A DNA stretch of 64,000 nt from Chitinophaga sp. Ak27 (GCF_012726295.1 NZ_JABAOB010000004.1:372001-436000); one strand, 5' to 3'; counted from the stretch's first letter, positions 34,632-44,402 are shown. Notes: generated by a model from the sequence alone, not told the origin. Program-made: numbers and translations.

Positions 34632-36488
34632 ATGAGGAAAGTTTTCTTTTTTTTACTCCTGGCCGCCACCAGCCAGGTAATAGCGCAAACCCCATTGTAC
34701 ATGCCACTTGGCTTCAAAAAGGCGTACGACCGGCAAACCCGCAGCTATAGCGGAGCACCGGGGAGTAAATACTGGCAGAATAAAGCGGGGTATGATATAC
34801 AGGTCAACTTCGACCCTGCTACCAACCGGGTAGCTGGTACAGAAACGATTCAATATACCAACAACAGCCCCGATACTCTTTACTCCGTCAATTTTAAATT
34901 GTTTCCCAATATCTTCCAGAAAGGCGCCGTGAGAAATATGCCCGTGTCGGCAGATGACCTGACGGATGGCGTGGTGATTAAAAATATGAAGATCAATGGG
35001 AACGATAATCCCGTGATGACGCCGACCAAAGGAACTAACATGCCCGTGAATATTCCGGCACTGTATCCCGGGCAGTCACTGAAATTTAACCTTGATTTTT
35101 CTTATATACTGAACGAAAATACTCATATCCGTACAGGCTCCATCGATACCGGCGCCTATTTTATTGCCTATTTTTTTCCGCGTATAGCCGTATACGATGA
35201 TATTAATGGCTGGGATATGATCAATTATATGGGTATGCTGGAGTTTTATAACGACTTCAGCGATTTCCGTGTAGCCATCACCGTTCCCGGCGCCTACCAG
35301 GTTTGGGCTACCGGCGATCTCAAAAATACCGGCGAAGTATATGCTGATAAATATGTGCAACGCATAGCTGCTGCGGAAAAAAGTAATGATATCATTACGG
35401 TGATAGATACCAGCGACATCCGGGCGGGCAATATCAGCCCGAAGCGCAATACCAATACCTGGCGCTTCGAAGCTATCAACGTACCTGACTTTGCCTTTGC
35501 CCTCAGTAACCACTACTGCTGGAATGCCACCAGCGTGCAGGTTGACAACCAAACTAAACGGCGTACCCGCGTTGACGTAGCTTTTAATCCCAATCACGCT
35601 GATTTCTTCGATGTAGTACGCTATGCCCGCATAACGGTCGATAAAATGAGCCATTACTTTCCTAAATGGCCTTTCCCTTATAGCCACGAAACAGTGTTTG
35701 ATGGCCTCGACCAGATGGAGTATCCCATGATGGTAAACGATAATCCGCTTAGCGATAAAGTGCAGGCTATTGAACTGACCGACCATGAGGTTTTTCATAC
35801 AATGTTTCCTTTTTATATGGGCACCAACGAAACGCTGTATGCCTGGATGGATGAAGGATGGGCTACCATCGGCGAATGGATCATCTCTCCTTGCATAGAC
35901 AGCACCATTATCGATGACTATGGGATCGCACCGTATAACTACGTTGCCGGCAAAGCGGCCGATCTGCCCATTATCACGCCTTCTAATCAGCTCACGGATG
36001 CTTATGTAACCAATTCCTATCCCAAGCCGGCATTAGGATACCTGTACGTAAAGGATATGCTGGGCGATAGCCTTTTCCTGAAAGCATTGCATTATTATAT
36101 TGAACAATGGCACGGCAAACATCCACAGCCGTACGACTTCTTTAATTGTATGAATACCGGTGCTGGCAGAAATATGAACTGGTTCTGGAAAAGCTGGTTC
36201 TTTGATAATGGATACCCCGACCTGGCCATCGGTAAAGTATTGCAAAAAGGAAAACAAGGAGTAGTGGAGATAGTATCAAAAGGCACCAAACCAGTGCCGG
36301 TAGATGTGTCGGTACTGCTGGAAGACAACAGCACCCTCCGGCTGCACCGGAGCATTGCCTGCTGGGAAAAGGGCAACAAAACAGTTTCGTTGACATTTTC
36401 TTCTCCCAAAAAAATAAAAAAAGTAACCCTGGGAAGTACCTGGGTAGCGGATATCAATAAGGCAGATAATGTGTATGAGCCGAAGTAA
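34632..36488 (+). CDS. Secreted M1-family zinc metallopeptidase
   Basis: A 618-residue protein from the ATG at 34632; a TTG six bases earlier is also in frame. The signal peptide ends near VIAQ. The zinc motif is HEVFH (His385 to His389), with the third ligand Glu in WMDEGWATIGEW downstream. The N-terminal beta saddle (YDIQVNFDPATNRVAGTETI) is typical of M1 aminopeptidases. The classical GAMEN exopeptidase motif appears as GLDQMEYPMM, so substrate preference may differ. It is bounded downstream by a long palindromic element. Confidence 0.9.
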   Translation: MRKVFFFLLLAATSQVIAQTPLYMPLGFKKAYDRQTRSYSGAPGSKYWQNKAGYDIQVNFDPATNRVAGTETIQYTNNSPDTLYSVNFKLFPNIFQKGAVRNMPVSADDLTDGVVIKNMKINGNDNPVMTPTKGTNMPVNIPALYPGQSLKFNLDFSYILNENTHIRTGSIDTGAYFIAYFFPRIAVYDDINGWDMINYMGMLEFYNDFSDFRVAITVPGAYQVWATGDLKNTGEVYADKYVQRIAAAEKSNDIITVIDTSDIRAGNISPKRNTNTWRFEAINVPDFAFALSNHYCWNATSVQVDNQTKRRTRVDVAFNPNHADFFDVVRYARITVDKMSHYFPKWPFPYSHETVFDGLDQMEYPMMVNDNPLSDKVQAIELTDHEVFHTMFPFYMGTNETLYAWMDEGWATIGEWIISPCIDSTIIDDYGIAPYNYVAGKAADLPIITPSNQLTDAYVTNSYPKPALGYLYVKDMLGDSLFLKALHYYIEQWHGKHPQPYDFFNCMNTGAGRNMNWFWKSWFFDNGYPDLAIGKVLQKGKQGVVEIVSKGTKPVPVDVSVLLEDNSTLRLHRSIACWEKGNKTVSLTFSSPKKIKKVTLGSTWVADINKADNVYEPK

Positions 36489-36507
36489 AACTTAAAGCCT
36501 AGAGCAT

Positions 36508-36587
36508 GAAGCAAAAAGCTATTATAGCGAATGACCAGCGCATATCATTGCTCGCTTAGCTCATTCGCTATAATAGATTTTTGCTTC
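36508..36587. repeat. Palindromic intergenic element, copy A (27-bp stem)
   Basis: Arms 36508-36534 and 36561-36587 pair with one mismatch over a 26-nt loop. Its core CAAAAAGCTATT and the flanking GCTTT-type motifs recur in the element at 56408-56497. It lies between converging genes and can act as a terminator in both directions. Confidence 0.75.
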
Positions 36588-36608
36588 AGGCTTTAAGCTT
36601 TCTGCTCT

Positions 36609-37640
36609 CTAAAGTGTGTCATAATACAAGGAGTAGAGTTGCTGATACACTCCTCCGACTATCCCCAGGCCTCCCTGCGTATTACTGCGGAGTTGTATGG
36701 CCTGAATCAGGCTGTTTAACCCCGGATTTCGTTTTACTTTTTCATAGGTCAGCAGGAAATCATAGTATTCTTTCGATACAGATTTTACATATACCTGTAC
36801 CCGGCCCACCGGTGCAATGGCTTCCGCCGGACTGGAACTCAGTGCAGTAGCGTTGATATAAAAATAAGTGGTCAGTGGTTTCCCCGTTTGTGTAAATAAG
36901 ATGCTGTTATAGTTTTCATTCAACCCGCCAATCTGGTTGTTGTCCGCATTTTCATCCTGGGTATAACACGGAATACGCAGGAAGTCATTCAGGAAGATGC
37001 TGTCTTTTTTCATATCAATGCCCGGCTTATCTTTTACCTGGTTATAAAGCGCCTCATTTTCGCTTTTCCGGTATCTCACACCTTGCCAGGTAAAAGAAGT
37101 ATCCAGCGTTACGCTTTGTTTCAACGCTTCCATCACCAGGTATTGTCTTACGCCAGGCAAAGGATAAACCGTAAAATGAAAACGCAATACGGGACGCCCG
37201 TTCAGCAAGGTCCGTACGGTATCCAGTAAATCCAGCTTAAACGGAAGAGGAATGGTAGGAGGGGGTTGCACGGTAATAGGTCGCAGTCCCGGAACCTCCA
37301 CCCTAACAGTATACGTTTTTCCGCCCAGCAGTTTCGTCTTGCCCTGGTAGAGACTCATAGGGCGGGTAGTATCAGGCACATAAGGCAGCTCCTCCAGTAC
37401 TTGTCCGCCTTTGTCCATAAGCGTCACCTTGGCATCGTTTACCAGTATAAATCCATTGTTTACCCCAGGTGCAACGGGCTTACTTTTACCTACCAACACC
37501 TGTGGTACCTCTCCGGCTATCAGCTCACTGTATACCACTGCCCGTGGCGCTGCATGGTTATCTGGCAGGGGTAACTGCCGCTCGCATCCGGTGAGTAACC
37601 ACCAGGCTGCCATGGGTAATATGAAGAAGAGATATTTCAT
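36609..37640 (-). CDS. DUF4249 lipoprotein, partner of the TonB receptor
   Basis: A 343-residue protein with lipoprotein signal (AAWWLLTGC, Cys19) and the DUF4249 pattern: an N-terminal beta domain (VVYSELIAGEVPQVLVGKSK, VNDAKVTLMDKGG) and a C-terminal mixed region. It starts 2 bp after the stop of the TonB receptor gene. DUF4249 proteins typically accompany FecA-like receptors in Bacteroidota and may be surface-exposed substrate binders. Confidence 0.9.
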   Translation of the reverse strand: MKYLFFILPMAAWWLLTGCERQLPLPDNHAAPRAVVYSELIAGEVPQVLVGKSKPVAPGVNNGFILVNDAKVTLMDKGGQVLEELPYVPDTTRPMSLYQGKTKLLGGKTYTVRVEVPGLRPITVQPPPTIPLPFKLDLLDTVRTLLNGRPVLRFHFTVYPLPGVRQYLVMEALKQSVTLDTSFTWQGVRYRKSENEALYNQVKDKPGIDMKKDSIFLNDFLRIPCYTQDENADNNQIGGLNENYNSILFTQTGKPLTTYFYINATALSSSPAEAIAPVGRVQVYVKSVSKEYYDFLLTYEKVKRNPGLNSLIQAIQLRSNTQGGLGIVGGVYQQLYSLYYDTL

Positions 37641-37642
37641 GA

Positions 37643-40348
37643 CTAAAATTTGAAAGTATAACTTAGATAAGGTAATGTCCTGAACAGGCTATATTGATAT
37701 AACTGTAACGGGTATACGTTATCATATGCGAAATAAGAAAATTGATCAAAGCTCACAATAAATGGATTGGAGCGGTTGTAGATATTGTAAATACCGCCTG
37801 AAATCACATGTTTGAACCGCCTCTTACTGCCGAGGAAAAGATTGGCGCCCAGGTCGAGATGATGTACGGCATTGAGTCGGTAATTATTTAACCGCGCTAT
37901 ATAAGGCAGGTAGTTGACCTGGAAGGTAGAAAAAGGAGAGTAACGTTCATCCAGGTATCCTTGTATATTACGCGCCCAGTCGAAGTCCGGGAATATTTGC
38001 GTCGGCAGTGTGAAAGGAGCGCCACTGGCAAACTTCCAGGAAGCGGAAAGATTCCACTTCTCATTGATCCGGTATTTAAGCGCCAGGGAAAGATTGTGCC
38101 GGCGATCTTCTTTATAGGGAAACATTTTGCCCCCATTCAGGCGGTCGAATTGACGCCAGGCCCAGGACAGCGTATAGGAAAATACGCCTGTAAGCTTTCC
38201 CTGCGTTTTTTCCAGCAAAATTTCGCTCCCGTAATTATAACCATTGCCCGCAATCACTTTCTTTTCCCACAGATCCGAGTTGTCAAATATATTCAATACA
38301 GTGTTGGTAGTAACGATATCTTTCAGCTGCTTATAGTAGAAATTTACATTAAACCGCCAGTCAGGGCTCCACTGCCGTTGATAAGACAGGCTATAGGAAA
38401 AAGCATGTTCCGGTTTGATGTTATCGGTACTGGGTACCCACAGGTCGGTAGGCAAGTTAATCACAGGCGTGGTTAATTGATGCACGAACTGCGTCATTTT
38501 AGCAAACGATACCTGCACGAATTGCGACTGGGGTAGTTGCCAGCGTACCATGATCCGGGGCTGGGCGCTGGCATAAAAAGAGGAGGATTGTATTAATGCC
38601 CCGAAATGCAGGCCAGGTCGCACAATCAGCTTATCATTGAATAAGCTGAGTTCATCTTCTGCATAGGCCGTTACCTCCGACATATAGTAAATGGGCGCCT
38701 TCCGCACAGCGGCTTCTCCCGCCGAAATATTGGTATGATAAGCTGTAGGGGCAAAGTTGTGGTAGGTATAACCTCCACCTAAGGAAATATGTTGCCGGTT
38801 GCTTACATTATATTCTGTTTCATTTCTCACAGCGATATCCCGGATCCGTGAAACTCCCTTACCCTTTACAAACAGGGAGTCGTTGATCGTAAGCGGGATA
38901 ATAGAGTTTTGGGTAAAAAGGTTGTAAAACCGGCTGTACGTAGCGGTGGTATTGGAAAACACCCTGGGATTCACTACCCGGGTCCATTTCACTGCCGCCG
39001 TAATATTGCTCCAGTCAAAATTGTAATCATCAAATAGCTGTATTACCGGGTTGGTGCTCTGGATAAACATCTTATCCTGTCCCTTATAAAAACTCACATA
39101 CACCCGGTTTTTGTTGTTGATAACCTGGTTGAGTTTGAAGTTGACATCATAGAGGTAATACCGGCCATAATCTTTGAGATAGGTTTGTCCATACAGTGCA
39201 TCTACCAGGGATCTTCTGACAGACAGCAATACAGCGCTCTTGTCCTTTACAATAGGCCCTTCCAGCAAGGCGCTGGCAGAAACGGGACTGGCGGTAACAC
39301 TGCCATGCCACTCCTTCATATTACCATCTTTGGTACGGATATCTACCACGGAAGACAAACGCCCGCCATATCGTGCGGGGAAAGCATCCTTGTAAAGAGA
39401 TACGTCTTTTACAGCGTCGCCATTGAAAATGGAAAAGAGGCCGAACAGGTGGCCGGTATGATACAAGGGAACTCCGTCCAGCAGGTACAGGTTTTGGTCT
39501 GCTGCGCCACCCCTGATCAACAGGTTACTGCTGCTTTCCAGGGAGCTGCTGGCGCCGGGGTATAGTTGCAGCGATTTAAGTACGTCTTTTTCGCCCAGTA
39601 ACGCCGGGAAATTCGATACATAGCCTACAGGCATATTGATAAACCCCGGCTGGGAGTTGACTTCCTCTTTTTCCCCGTTCACCACCACGGTTTGCAGCAT
39701 GCCCCTGGTTTCCAGGTGAATATCCAGTTGTCCCTCGTCGGGAGGTGGCAAGGGTTGAAAGATGGGTTTATAACTGATATGTGAGAATACCACTCCCTGG
39801 CAGCTATCTGGTACCTGCAAGCTGTAAAACCCATATGAGTTGGTTTCCGTACCCTTCTTGGTGACAGGATCATACACTGATGCGCCGATGATGGCCTCAT
39901 TACTGTTCGTTTCTTTTACAAAGCCGCTGATGGTATAGTATTGGGTTTGGGAACTTTCCCTGAGCAGGAATATTTTGCCATTCAGGGCAGCCGCCTGTAT
40001 CCCGGTTCCTTGCAGGATGGTTGTCAATACCGCACCGGTGGTACGTTCGGTACCCGCCAACTGAACTTTTTTATTGAGATGAAGGAAGCTGGAACTATAG
40101 GATACACTAACCCCTGTACTTTTCTGGATATCCTGTATATAAAAAAGGATGGTGCCCTGTTTGGAAGGTGGCGTATAGGGACGTGCGAGAATGTCATTTC
40201 CACCGCTTTGTGCCCGCAATTGATTGACAGGCAGCAACAGCAGGACGGCACAACATAGATATAAAAACTGGTTTAATAAGCTACTGGCTGATGACGATAG
40301 TGTCGCCTTCCTGTTGGTATTTAAACCCAAGCAATAGTTGTAATTCAT
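37643..40348 (-). CDS. FecA-like TonB-dependent receptor with STN domain
   Basis: About 901 residues from the ATG at 40348; ATGs at 40357 and 40360 are alternatives. Every candidate start overlaps the end of the FecR gene by at least 65 bp. A hydrophobic signal ends at NQLRAQS. Then come an STN (secretin/TonB N-terminal) signalling domain, a carboxypeptidase-regulatory-like domain (ISGFVKETNSNEAIIGASVY), a plug (NLLIRGGAADQNLYLLDGVP) and a beta-barrel ending in aromatic Phe. The STN domain would signal to FecR. The substrate is unknown. Confidence 0.92.
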   Translation of the reverse strand: MNYNYCLGLNTNRKATLSSSASSLLNQFLYLCCAVLLLLPVNQLRAQSGGNDILARPYTPPSKQGTILFYIQDIQKSTGVSVSYSSSFLHLNKKVQLAGTERTTGAVLTTILQGTGIQAAALNGKIFLLRESSQTQYYTISGFVKETNSNEAIIGASVYDPVTKKGTETNSYGFYSLQVPDSCQGVVFSHISYKPIFQPLPPPDEGQLDIHLETRGMLQTVVVNGEKEEVNSQPGFINMPVGYVSNFPALLGEKDVLKSLQLYPGASSSLESSSNLLIRGGAADQNLYLLDGVPLYHTGHLFGLFSIFNGDAVKDVSLYKDAFPARYGGRLSSVVDIRTKDGNMKEWHGSVTASPVSASALLEGPIVKDKSAVLLSVRRSLVDALYGQTYLKDYGRYYLYDVNFKLNQVINNKNRVYVSFYKGQDKMFIQSTNPVIQLFDDYNFDWSNITAAVKWTRVVNPRVFSNTTATYSRFYNLFTQNSIIPLTINDSLFVKGKGVSRIRDIAVRNETEYNVSNRQHISLGGGYTYHNFAPTAYHTNISAGEAAVRKAPIYYMSEVTAYAEDELSLFNDKLIVRPGLHFGALIQSSSFYASAQPRIMVRWQLPQSQFVQVSFAKMTQFVHQLTTPVINLPTDLWVPSTDNIKPEHAFSYSLSYQRQWSPDWRFNVNFYYKQLKDIVTTNTVLNIFDNSDLWEKKVIAGNGYNYGSEILLEKTQGKLTGVFSYTLSWAWRQFDRLNGGKMFPYKEDRRHNLSLALKYRINEKWNLSASWKFASGAPFTLPTQIFPDFDWARNIQGYLDERYSPFSTFQVNYLPYIARLNNYRLNAVHHLDLGANLFLGSKRRFKHVISGGIYNIYNRSNPFIVSFDQFSYFAYDNVYPLQLYQYSLFRTLPYLSYTFKF

Positions 40349-41258
40349 GCAAAACATCATCACAGGACTGATGCTGGAACGTTATTGTAGCTTTTTGCTG
40401 CGCGGCCGTTTCCTTGTATTTTTCATCAATCCTGATATCTTTTGCGTAAAAATCGGCTAATTGTGGCAATATTTCAAGAAGTGACTGATCATTAAATTGC
40501 AAAATCCCTGTTTTCCAGGCAATAAAGTTAGGGTTGTTGTTGTTCCGGGCATATAATTGGCCATTCCCCCAGGTACCTCTTTGGCCGCTGGCCAGCACCA
40601 GGGAGGCGGTATCACCTTCCACGCCCAGTTTTACACTACCAGATGCCACTACCACCGTTGTACTGTCCTTTCCCGTTTGTACAGTAAAGGAAGTACCCAG
40701 TACTTCCACAACCGATTGGTTGGGCGTTTTTACCAGGAAAGGGTGGGAGGGATCGCTGGCTATTTCAAAAAAAGCTTCTCCTTCCAGTTCCACAATCCGC
40801 TGGTTATTATGATAACCATTAATATAACGGATGCGGGCGCCCTGGCGGAGCGTAACCGTAGACTTATCGGGTAACTCTAGGCTTCTTATCCTGCCGTCAT
40901 TGGCGGCCAGCTCATGTTTCTTCAAGCCAGACCGGCTTTCCAGCCACCAGGCTCCTACAGTCAGCAAAATTAAAATAGCGGCCGCGGCAGCATATTTAGT
41001 ATACAGGTATTTTACTTTGGATGTATTGGATTGAATAACCCCGCCGGTCTTTTCCCAGGCAGCCGCAGTGTTATATTGACGGGATTGTATAACAGCGGAC
41101 GGGCTGTCACCCCAGATTTTGGCGAGAACTTCGTACTCTGCCCTGTTTTCAGGGGACTTGTCCAGCCATTCCTGTAAAGTTGCAGATTCTGCCTCAGTAC
41201 TTTGACCGGATAACTTCTTGGCTATAAGTTCATGTAGGTAAGTATCTAAATGCTCCAT
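40281..41258 (-). CDS. FecR-type anti-sigma/transmembrane sensor
   Basis: A 325-residue protein. A cytoplasmic N-terminal DUF4880-like helical part includes EWLDKSPENRAEYEVLAKIW. One transmembrane helix (AAAAAILILLTVGAWWL) separates it from a periplasmic FecR beta domain (RSLELPDKSTVTLRQGARIRY) and a C-terminal STN-like DUF4974 region. It should hold the ECF sigma factor until the receptor signals. It is 56 bp downstream of the sigma gene and overlaps the receptor gene. Confidence 0.92.
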   Translation of the reverse strand: MEHLDTYLHELIAKKLSGQSTEAESATLQEWLDKSPENRAEYEVLAKIWGDSPSAVIQSRQYNTAAAWEKTGGVIQSNTSKVKYLYTKYAAAAAILILLTVGAWWLESRSGLKKHELAANDGRIRSLELPDKSTVTLRQGARIRYINGYHNNQRIVELEGEAFFEIASDPSHPFLVKTPNQSVVEVLGTSFTVQTGKDSTTVVVASGSVKLGVEGDTASLVLASGQRGTWGNGQLYARNNNNPNFIAWKTGILQFNDQSLLEILPQLADFYAKDIRIDEKYKETAAQQKATITFQHQSCDDVLHELQLLLGFKYQQEGDTIVISQ

Positions 41259-41314
41259 AGTTACAGTGTGCTCTACTTAAATAACGCTCGGGTGTGACGA
41301 TCCCTCTATAAAGG

Positions 41315-41869
41315 TTAAAATAATTTTAACAAAAAGAAAATGGCAACTGGTAACCCGTATTGCTGCAGGTACTTTCTCAGTAACTTAAGCGCCCGCCCCA
41401 TATAATTTTCTACAGTTTTGGCGGAAAGCCCCAGCTTAGTGGCTGTTTGCTGATGAGTCATCCCCTGGAGCCGGCAACAAGTAAATACTTCTTTACATTG
41501 TGGTGGAAGGTTGGCAATGGCTTCGTATATCAGTTGTTCGTAGTACGGCCTCGAATTTTCTACTTCCCTGGCATCCGGATCTTCCGCGTGCTCCGCTATC
41601 CATTCAAATCCCTTGTTGCCCGCTTCTTCCGTGGTTTGCCTGCGCAGTACAGAAATAGAATTGTTGCGGACAGCCCGGAATAAGTATGCTTTTATATTAG
41701 GTATATTTATCAGCTCACGATGTTTTTCCCAAAGCCTGATAAATGTTTCCTGTACTACATCTTCTGCTGCAGCATCATCTTTCAGAAAACTAAATGCGTA
41801 GTTACATAAGTCATTATATTGTGAATCGAATAACGCTTTGTAAGCCTGGTAAGAAGGTGATGTAAGCAT
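41315..41869 (-). CDS. ECF sigma factor, FecI-like
   Basis: A 184-residue RNA polymerase sigma-70 factor of the ECF group. Region 2 contains DAAAEDVVQETFIRLWEKH, and region 4 contains LPPQCKEVFTCCRLQGMTHQ followed by TATKLGLSAKTVENYM. It is first in the order sigma, FecR, TonB receptor, DUF4249. It should direct transcription of the receptor operon when FecR releases it. Confidence 0.92.
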   Translation of the reverse strand: MLTSPSYQAYKALFDSQYNDLCNYAFSFLKDDAAAEDVVQETFIRLWEKHRELINIPNIKAYLFRAVRNNSISVLRRQTTEEAGNKGFEWIAEHAEDPDAREVENSRPYYEQLIYEAIANLPPQCKEVFTCCRLQGMTHQQTATKLGLSAKTVENYMGRALKLLRKYLQQYGLPVAIFFLLKLF

Positions 41870-42070
41870 TTAACCTTCAGATATTTTATATGCGTGAATG
41901 ATCGCTGCGAAAGTAACTATCTTTTCGAAAACAAACATATTTGCTCCCCTGATTTTTAATCCACTTTTTTTTTAAATGAGATATAGAGGGAATTGCTTTC
42001 TCTTGCGTCATATAGCTAACACCTATGCCTATATGCTTGTAGGAAATTTTTTTAGTTGTGTTTTAAAACC

Positions 42071-42103
42071 AGGGTTGCATAGGCGCTTATGCAGCCCTTT
42101 TTT
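42071..42103 (+). terminator. Orphan intrinsic terminator on the plus strand
   Basis: AGGGTTGCATA (42071-42081) pairs with TATGCAGCCCT (42088-42098, one G-T pair), followed by TTTTT. No plus-strand gene lies upstream for thousands of bases; the neighbour on that side is on the minus strand. So it would end a small RNA or an attenuated leader. Confidence 0.7.
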
Positions 42104-42147
42104 ACTCCCTCTTGTATAATATTAACTTCTCCTGATGCTGTTTTGAA

Positions 42148-42214
42148 TATTTTTGCAATCCATTGCAGCTGTCTATGGAGTAGTCCCCGACACATTTTGT
42201 ATTTTTATACAAAA
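42148..42214 (+). promoter_or_regulatory. Promoter and palindrome of the acyl-CoA dehydrogenase gene
   Basis: TATTTTTG (42148-42155) matches the -7 consensus. TTTTGTAT (42195-42202) pairs with ATACAAAA (42207-42214) over four T, ending 9 bp before the ATG at 42224. The dyad may be a DNA operator or may hide the translation start as a hairpin. Confidence 0.45.
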
Positions 42215-42223
42215 CCATGCACT

Positions 42224-43582
42224 ATGTCCGGAACCTTCTCCAAACTGAAAAATGCCTACCAGCTGCTGAAGCATATCGACCTGGGTATGCTGGCCCGCCT
42301 GTCTGAAAAGGTTGACCTGCCCAAAGTAATGGAATCAGTCGCCCATATGAATGAGCAGCAGCTACAGGGACTGATGAAAATGCTTGGCAGCGGGGGAAAA
42401 AAGAAAGAACTCCCGCCCATCGATGGTGACTTTTACGACCTCGCCGGCAGGCTGAATGAAGAAGACCGTTCGCTGCAGCTGAAAGTAAGGGCATTCATGG
42501 AGAAAGAAATTCAACCGATCGTTAATGAATATTGGCTGAAAGCTGAATTCCCTTTTGAAATCATTCCCAAATTCCGGGAGTTGAATATCTGTGGCGTTAC
42601 CTACAATGGTTATGGTTGCCCGAACCGCTCTTTCCTGATGGAAGGAATTATTGCCATGGAAATGGCCCGCATAGATGCGTCGATCGCTACGTTCTTCGGT
42701 GTACAGAGCGGACTGGCCATGGGATCTATTTATATGCTGGGCTCTGAAGCCCAGAAACAGGAATGGCTGCCAGGCATGCAACAGCTGAATATCATTGGCG
42801 CTTTTGGGCTAACTGAACCGGAAGTTGGTTCTGCCGCTGCGGGAGGACTCACTACTACGGCTAAACGGAGCGGGGATAGCTGGGTACTGAATGGGCAAAA
42901 AAAATGGATCGGCAACGCCACTTTCGCGGACGTAGTCGTTATCTGGGCACGTGATATAGACGATAACCAGGTGAAAGGTTTTTTGCTGAGAAAAAATACG
43001 CCCGGTTTCAGTGTAGAGAAAATACATGATAAAATGGCATTGCGAATCGTGCAGAACGGGCTGATTACGCTGAAAGATTGCGAGGTAGCTGAGGCCGACC
43101 GGCTCCAGCTGGCCAACTCTTTTAAAGACACCGCGAAAGTACTGCAAATGACCCGCGCCGGCGTGGCCTGGGAGGCAGTGGGCTGCGCACGTGGCGCCTA
43201 CGAAAACGCATTGGCGTATACCCGCACCCGTAAACAGTTTGGAAAACCCATCGCCGCTTTTCAACTGATACAGGGACACCTGGTAGAAATGCTCTCCAAC
43301 CTTACCGCCATGCAAACCATGGTGTACCGCCTCTCTGAAATACAGGATGCAGGCCACTTGCAGGATGAACATGCTTCCCTGGCAAAGGTATTCTGTACCC
43401 TCCGCACCCGCGATGTAGTAAGCCGTGCCCGTGAGGTGATGGGAGGGAATGGCATTCTCCTGGAATACAATGTGGCTCGCTTTGTTGCCGATGCGGAAGC
43501 TATTTATTCCTATGAGGGTACCAAGGAAATCAATTCCCTCATCGTAGGAAGAGCAATTACCGGTTCCAGTGCATTCGTATAA
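42224..43582 (+). CDS. Acyl-CoA dehydrogenase, glutaryl-CoA dehydrogenase-like
   Basis: A 452-residue flavoprotein from the ATG at 42224 (MSGTFSKLKNAYQLL); the frame is open to 42089 but that includes the palindrome. About 75 extra N-terminal residues precede the dehydrogenase fold. FAD/substrate motifs are GAFGLTEPEVGS, then WVLNGQKKWIGNATFADVVV, and near the end VMGGNGILLEY and YSYEGTKEINSLIVGRAI. The segment YEGT carries the catalytic-Glu position of the family. It should oxidise a CoA thioester; chain specificity is uncertain. It is monocistronic. Confidence 0.88.
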   Translation: MSGTFSKLKNAYQLLKHIDLGMLARLSEKVDLPKVMESVAHMNEQQLQGLMKMLGSGGKKKELPPIDGDFYDLAGRLNEEDRSLQLKVRAFMEKEIQPIVNEYWLKAEFPFEIIPKFRELNICGVTYNGYGCPNRSFLMEGIIAMEMARIDASIATFFGVQSGLAMGSIYMLGSEAQKQEWLPGMQQLNIIGAFGLTEPEVGSAAAGGLTTTAKRSGDSWVLNGQKKWIGNATFADVVVIWARDIDDNQVKGFLLRKNTPGFSVEKIHDKMALRIVQNGLITLKDCEVAEADRLQLANSFKDTAKVLQMTRAGVAWEAVGCARGAYENALAYTRTRKQFGKPIAAFQLIQGHLVEMLSNLTAMQTMVYRLSEIQDAGHLQDEHASLAKVFCTLRTRDVVSRAREVMGGNGILLEYNVARFVADAEAIYSYEGTKEINSLIVGRAITGSSAFV

Positions 43583-43646
43583 AATATGAATTCTTTTTTA
43601 TAGCTTAACGGCACAAACCACGTTATTCACTCAATGAATTGCTATT

Positions 43647-44402
43647 ATGAATGTATTTAACCGCCGCAACTTCCTCCGGAATGTTTCGCTGGGAAGCATG
43701 GCCGCTATTAGTATTCCCAACATTGTTACCGCCGCTGTTGCGGTTGAAAAAAGTAAAAAGATCGGACTGAAAAAAGAAGGTATTATCCTTTTCCAGGGCG
43801 ATTCTATCACTGATGCCGGCCGGAAAAGAGATAAAAATGAGCCCAATAACAGCGCTGCGCTGGGAAGCGGATACGCCCTCATGGCAGCATCAGGTTTATT
43901 GCGCAGGAACGCCGATAAGAACCTGAAAATTTACAACAAGGGCATCAGTGGCAATAAGGTCTTTCAACTGGCGGAACGCTGGGATAACGACTGTTTCGCA
44001 ATAAAACCCGATGTGCTCAGTATCCTCGTAGGAGTGAACGATTATTGGCATACGCTCAATGGTAATTATAAAGGCACCGTTCAAACCTATCGCGACGATT
44101 ACAATAAGCTGCTGGATCGTACCAGGCAGCAGTTGCCCGATGTACAGCTGATTATCGGCGAGCCTTTTGCTGTGAAAGGTGTGAGCGCTGTAGACGACAA
44201 ATGGTACCCGGCTTTCGATGAATACCGCGTCGCGGCAAAGGAGATAGCCGATAAGCACCAGGCCATTTTTATTCCCTACCAGGCTATTTTCGACAAAGCC
44301 CTGCAATCAGCTCCCGGTGCCTACTGGACAGGAGATGGGGTACATCCCAGCGTAGCCGGTGCCCAGCTAATGGCCGAAGCCTGGCTGCAATGTATAAAGT
44401 AA
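43647..44402 (+). CDS. Tat- or Sec-exported SGNH/GDSL hydrolase
   Basis: A 251-residue hydrolase with the N-terminus FNRRNFLRNVSLGSMAAISI, a twin-arginine-like signal. Block I is FQGDSITDAGRKR with the Ser nucleophile; block III has LVGVND and block V has DGVHPSVAG. It resembles rhamnogalacturonan acetylesterase-like GDSL enzymes, although the polymer substrate is not certain. It is a single gene, 64 bp after the dehydrogenase. A second SGNH gene is at 1130. Confidence 0.87.
   Translation: MNVFNRRNFLRNVSLGSMAAISIPNIVTAAVAVEKSKKIGLKKEGIILFQGDSITDAGRKRDKNEPNNSAALGSGYALMAASGLLRRNADKNLKIYNKGISGNKVFQLAERWDNDCFAIKPDVLSILVGVNDYWHTLNGNYKGTVQTYRDDYNKLLDRTRQQLPDVQLIIGEPFAVKGVSAVDDKWYPAFDEYRVAAKEIADKHQAIFIPYQAIFDKALQSAPGAYWTGDGVHPSVAGAQLMAEAWLQCIK

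Larger units (their letters stand above)
41870..42223. other. 354-bp divergent region with orphan terminator
   Basis: Lies between the divergent sigma and acyl-CoA dehydrogenase genes. It contains the orphan terminator at 42071, a -7-like box at 42148 and the palindrome at 42195, each listed separately. I see no protein-coding ORF of note. The stretch 41940-42070 is AT-rich and could encode a small RNA. Confidence 0.5.

Noticed and set aside
35076..35798. 240-codon minus-strand frame inside the M1 peptidase gene
   Set aside because: It is an antisense shadow of a well-supported metallopeptidase and has no recognisable domain.
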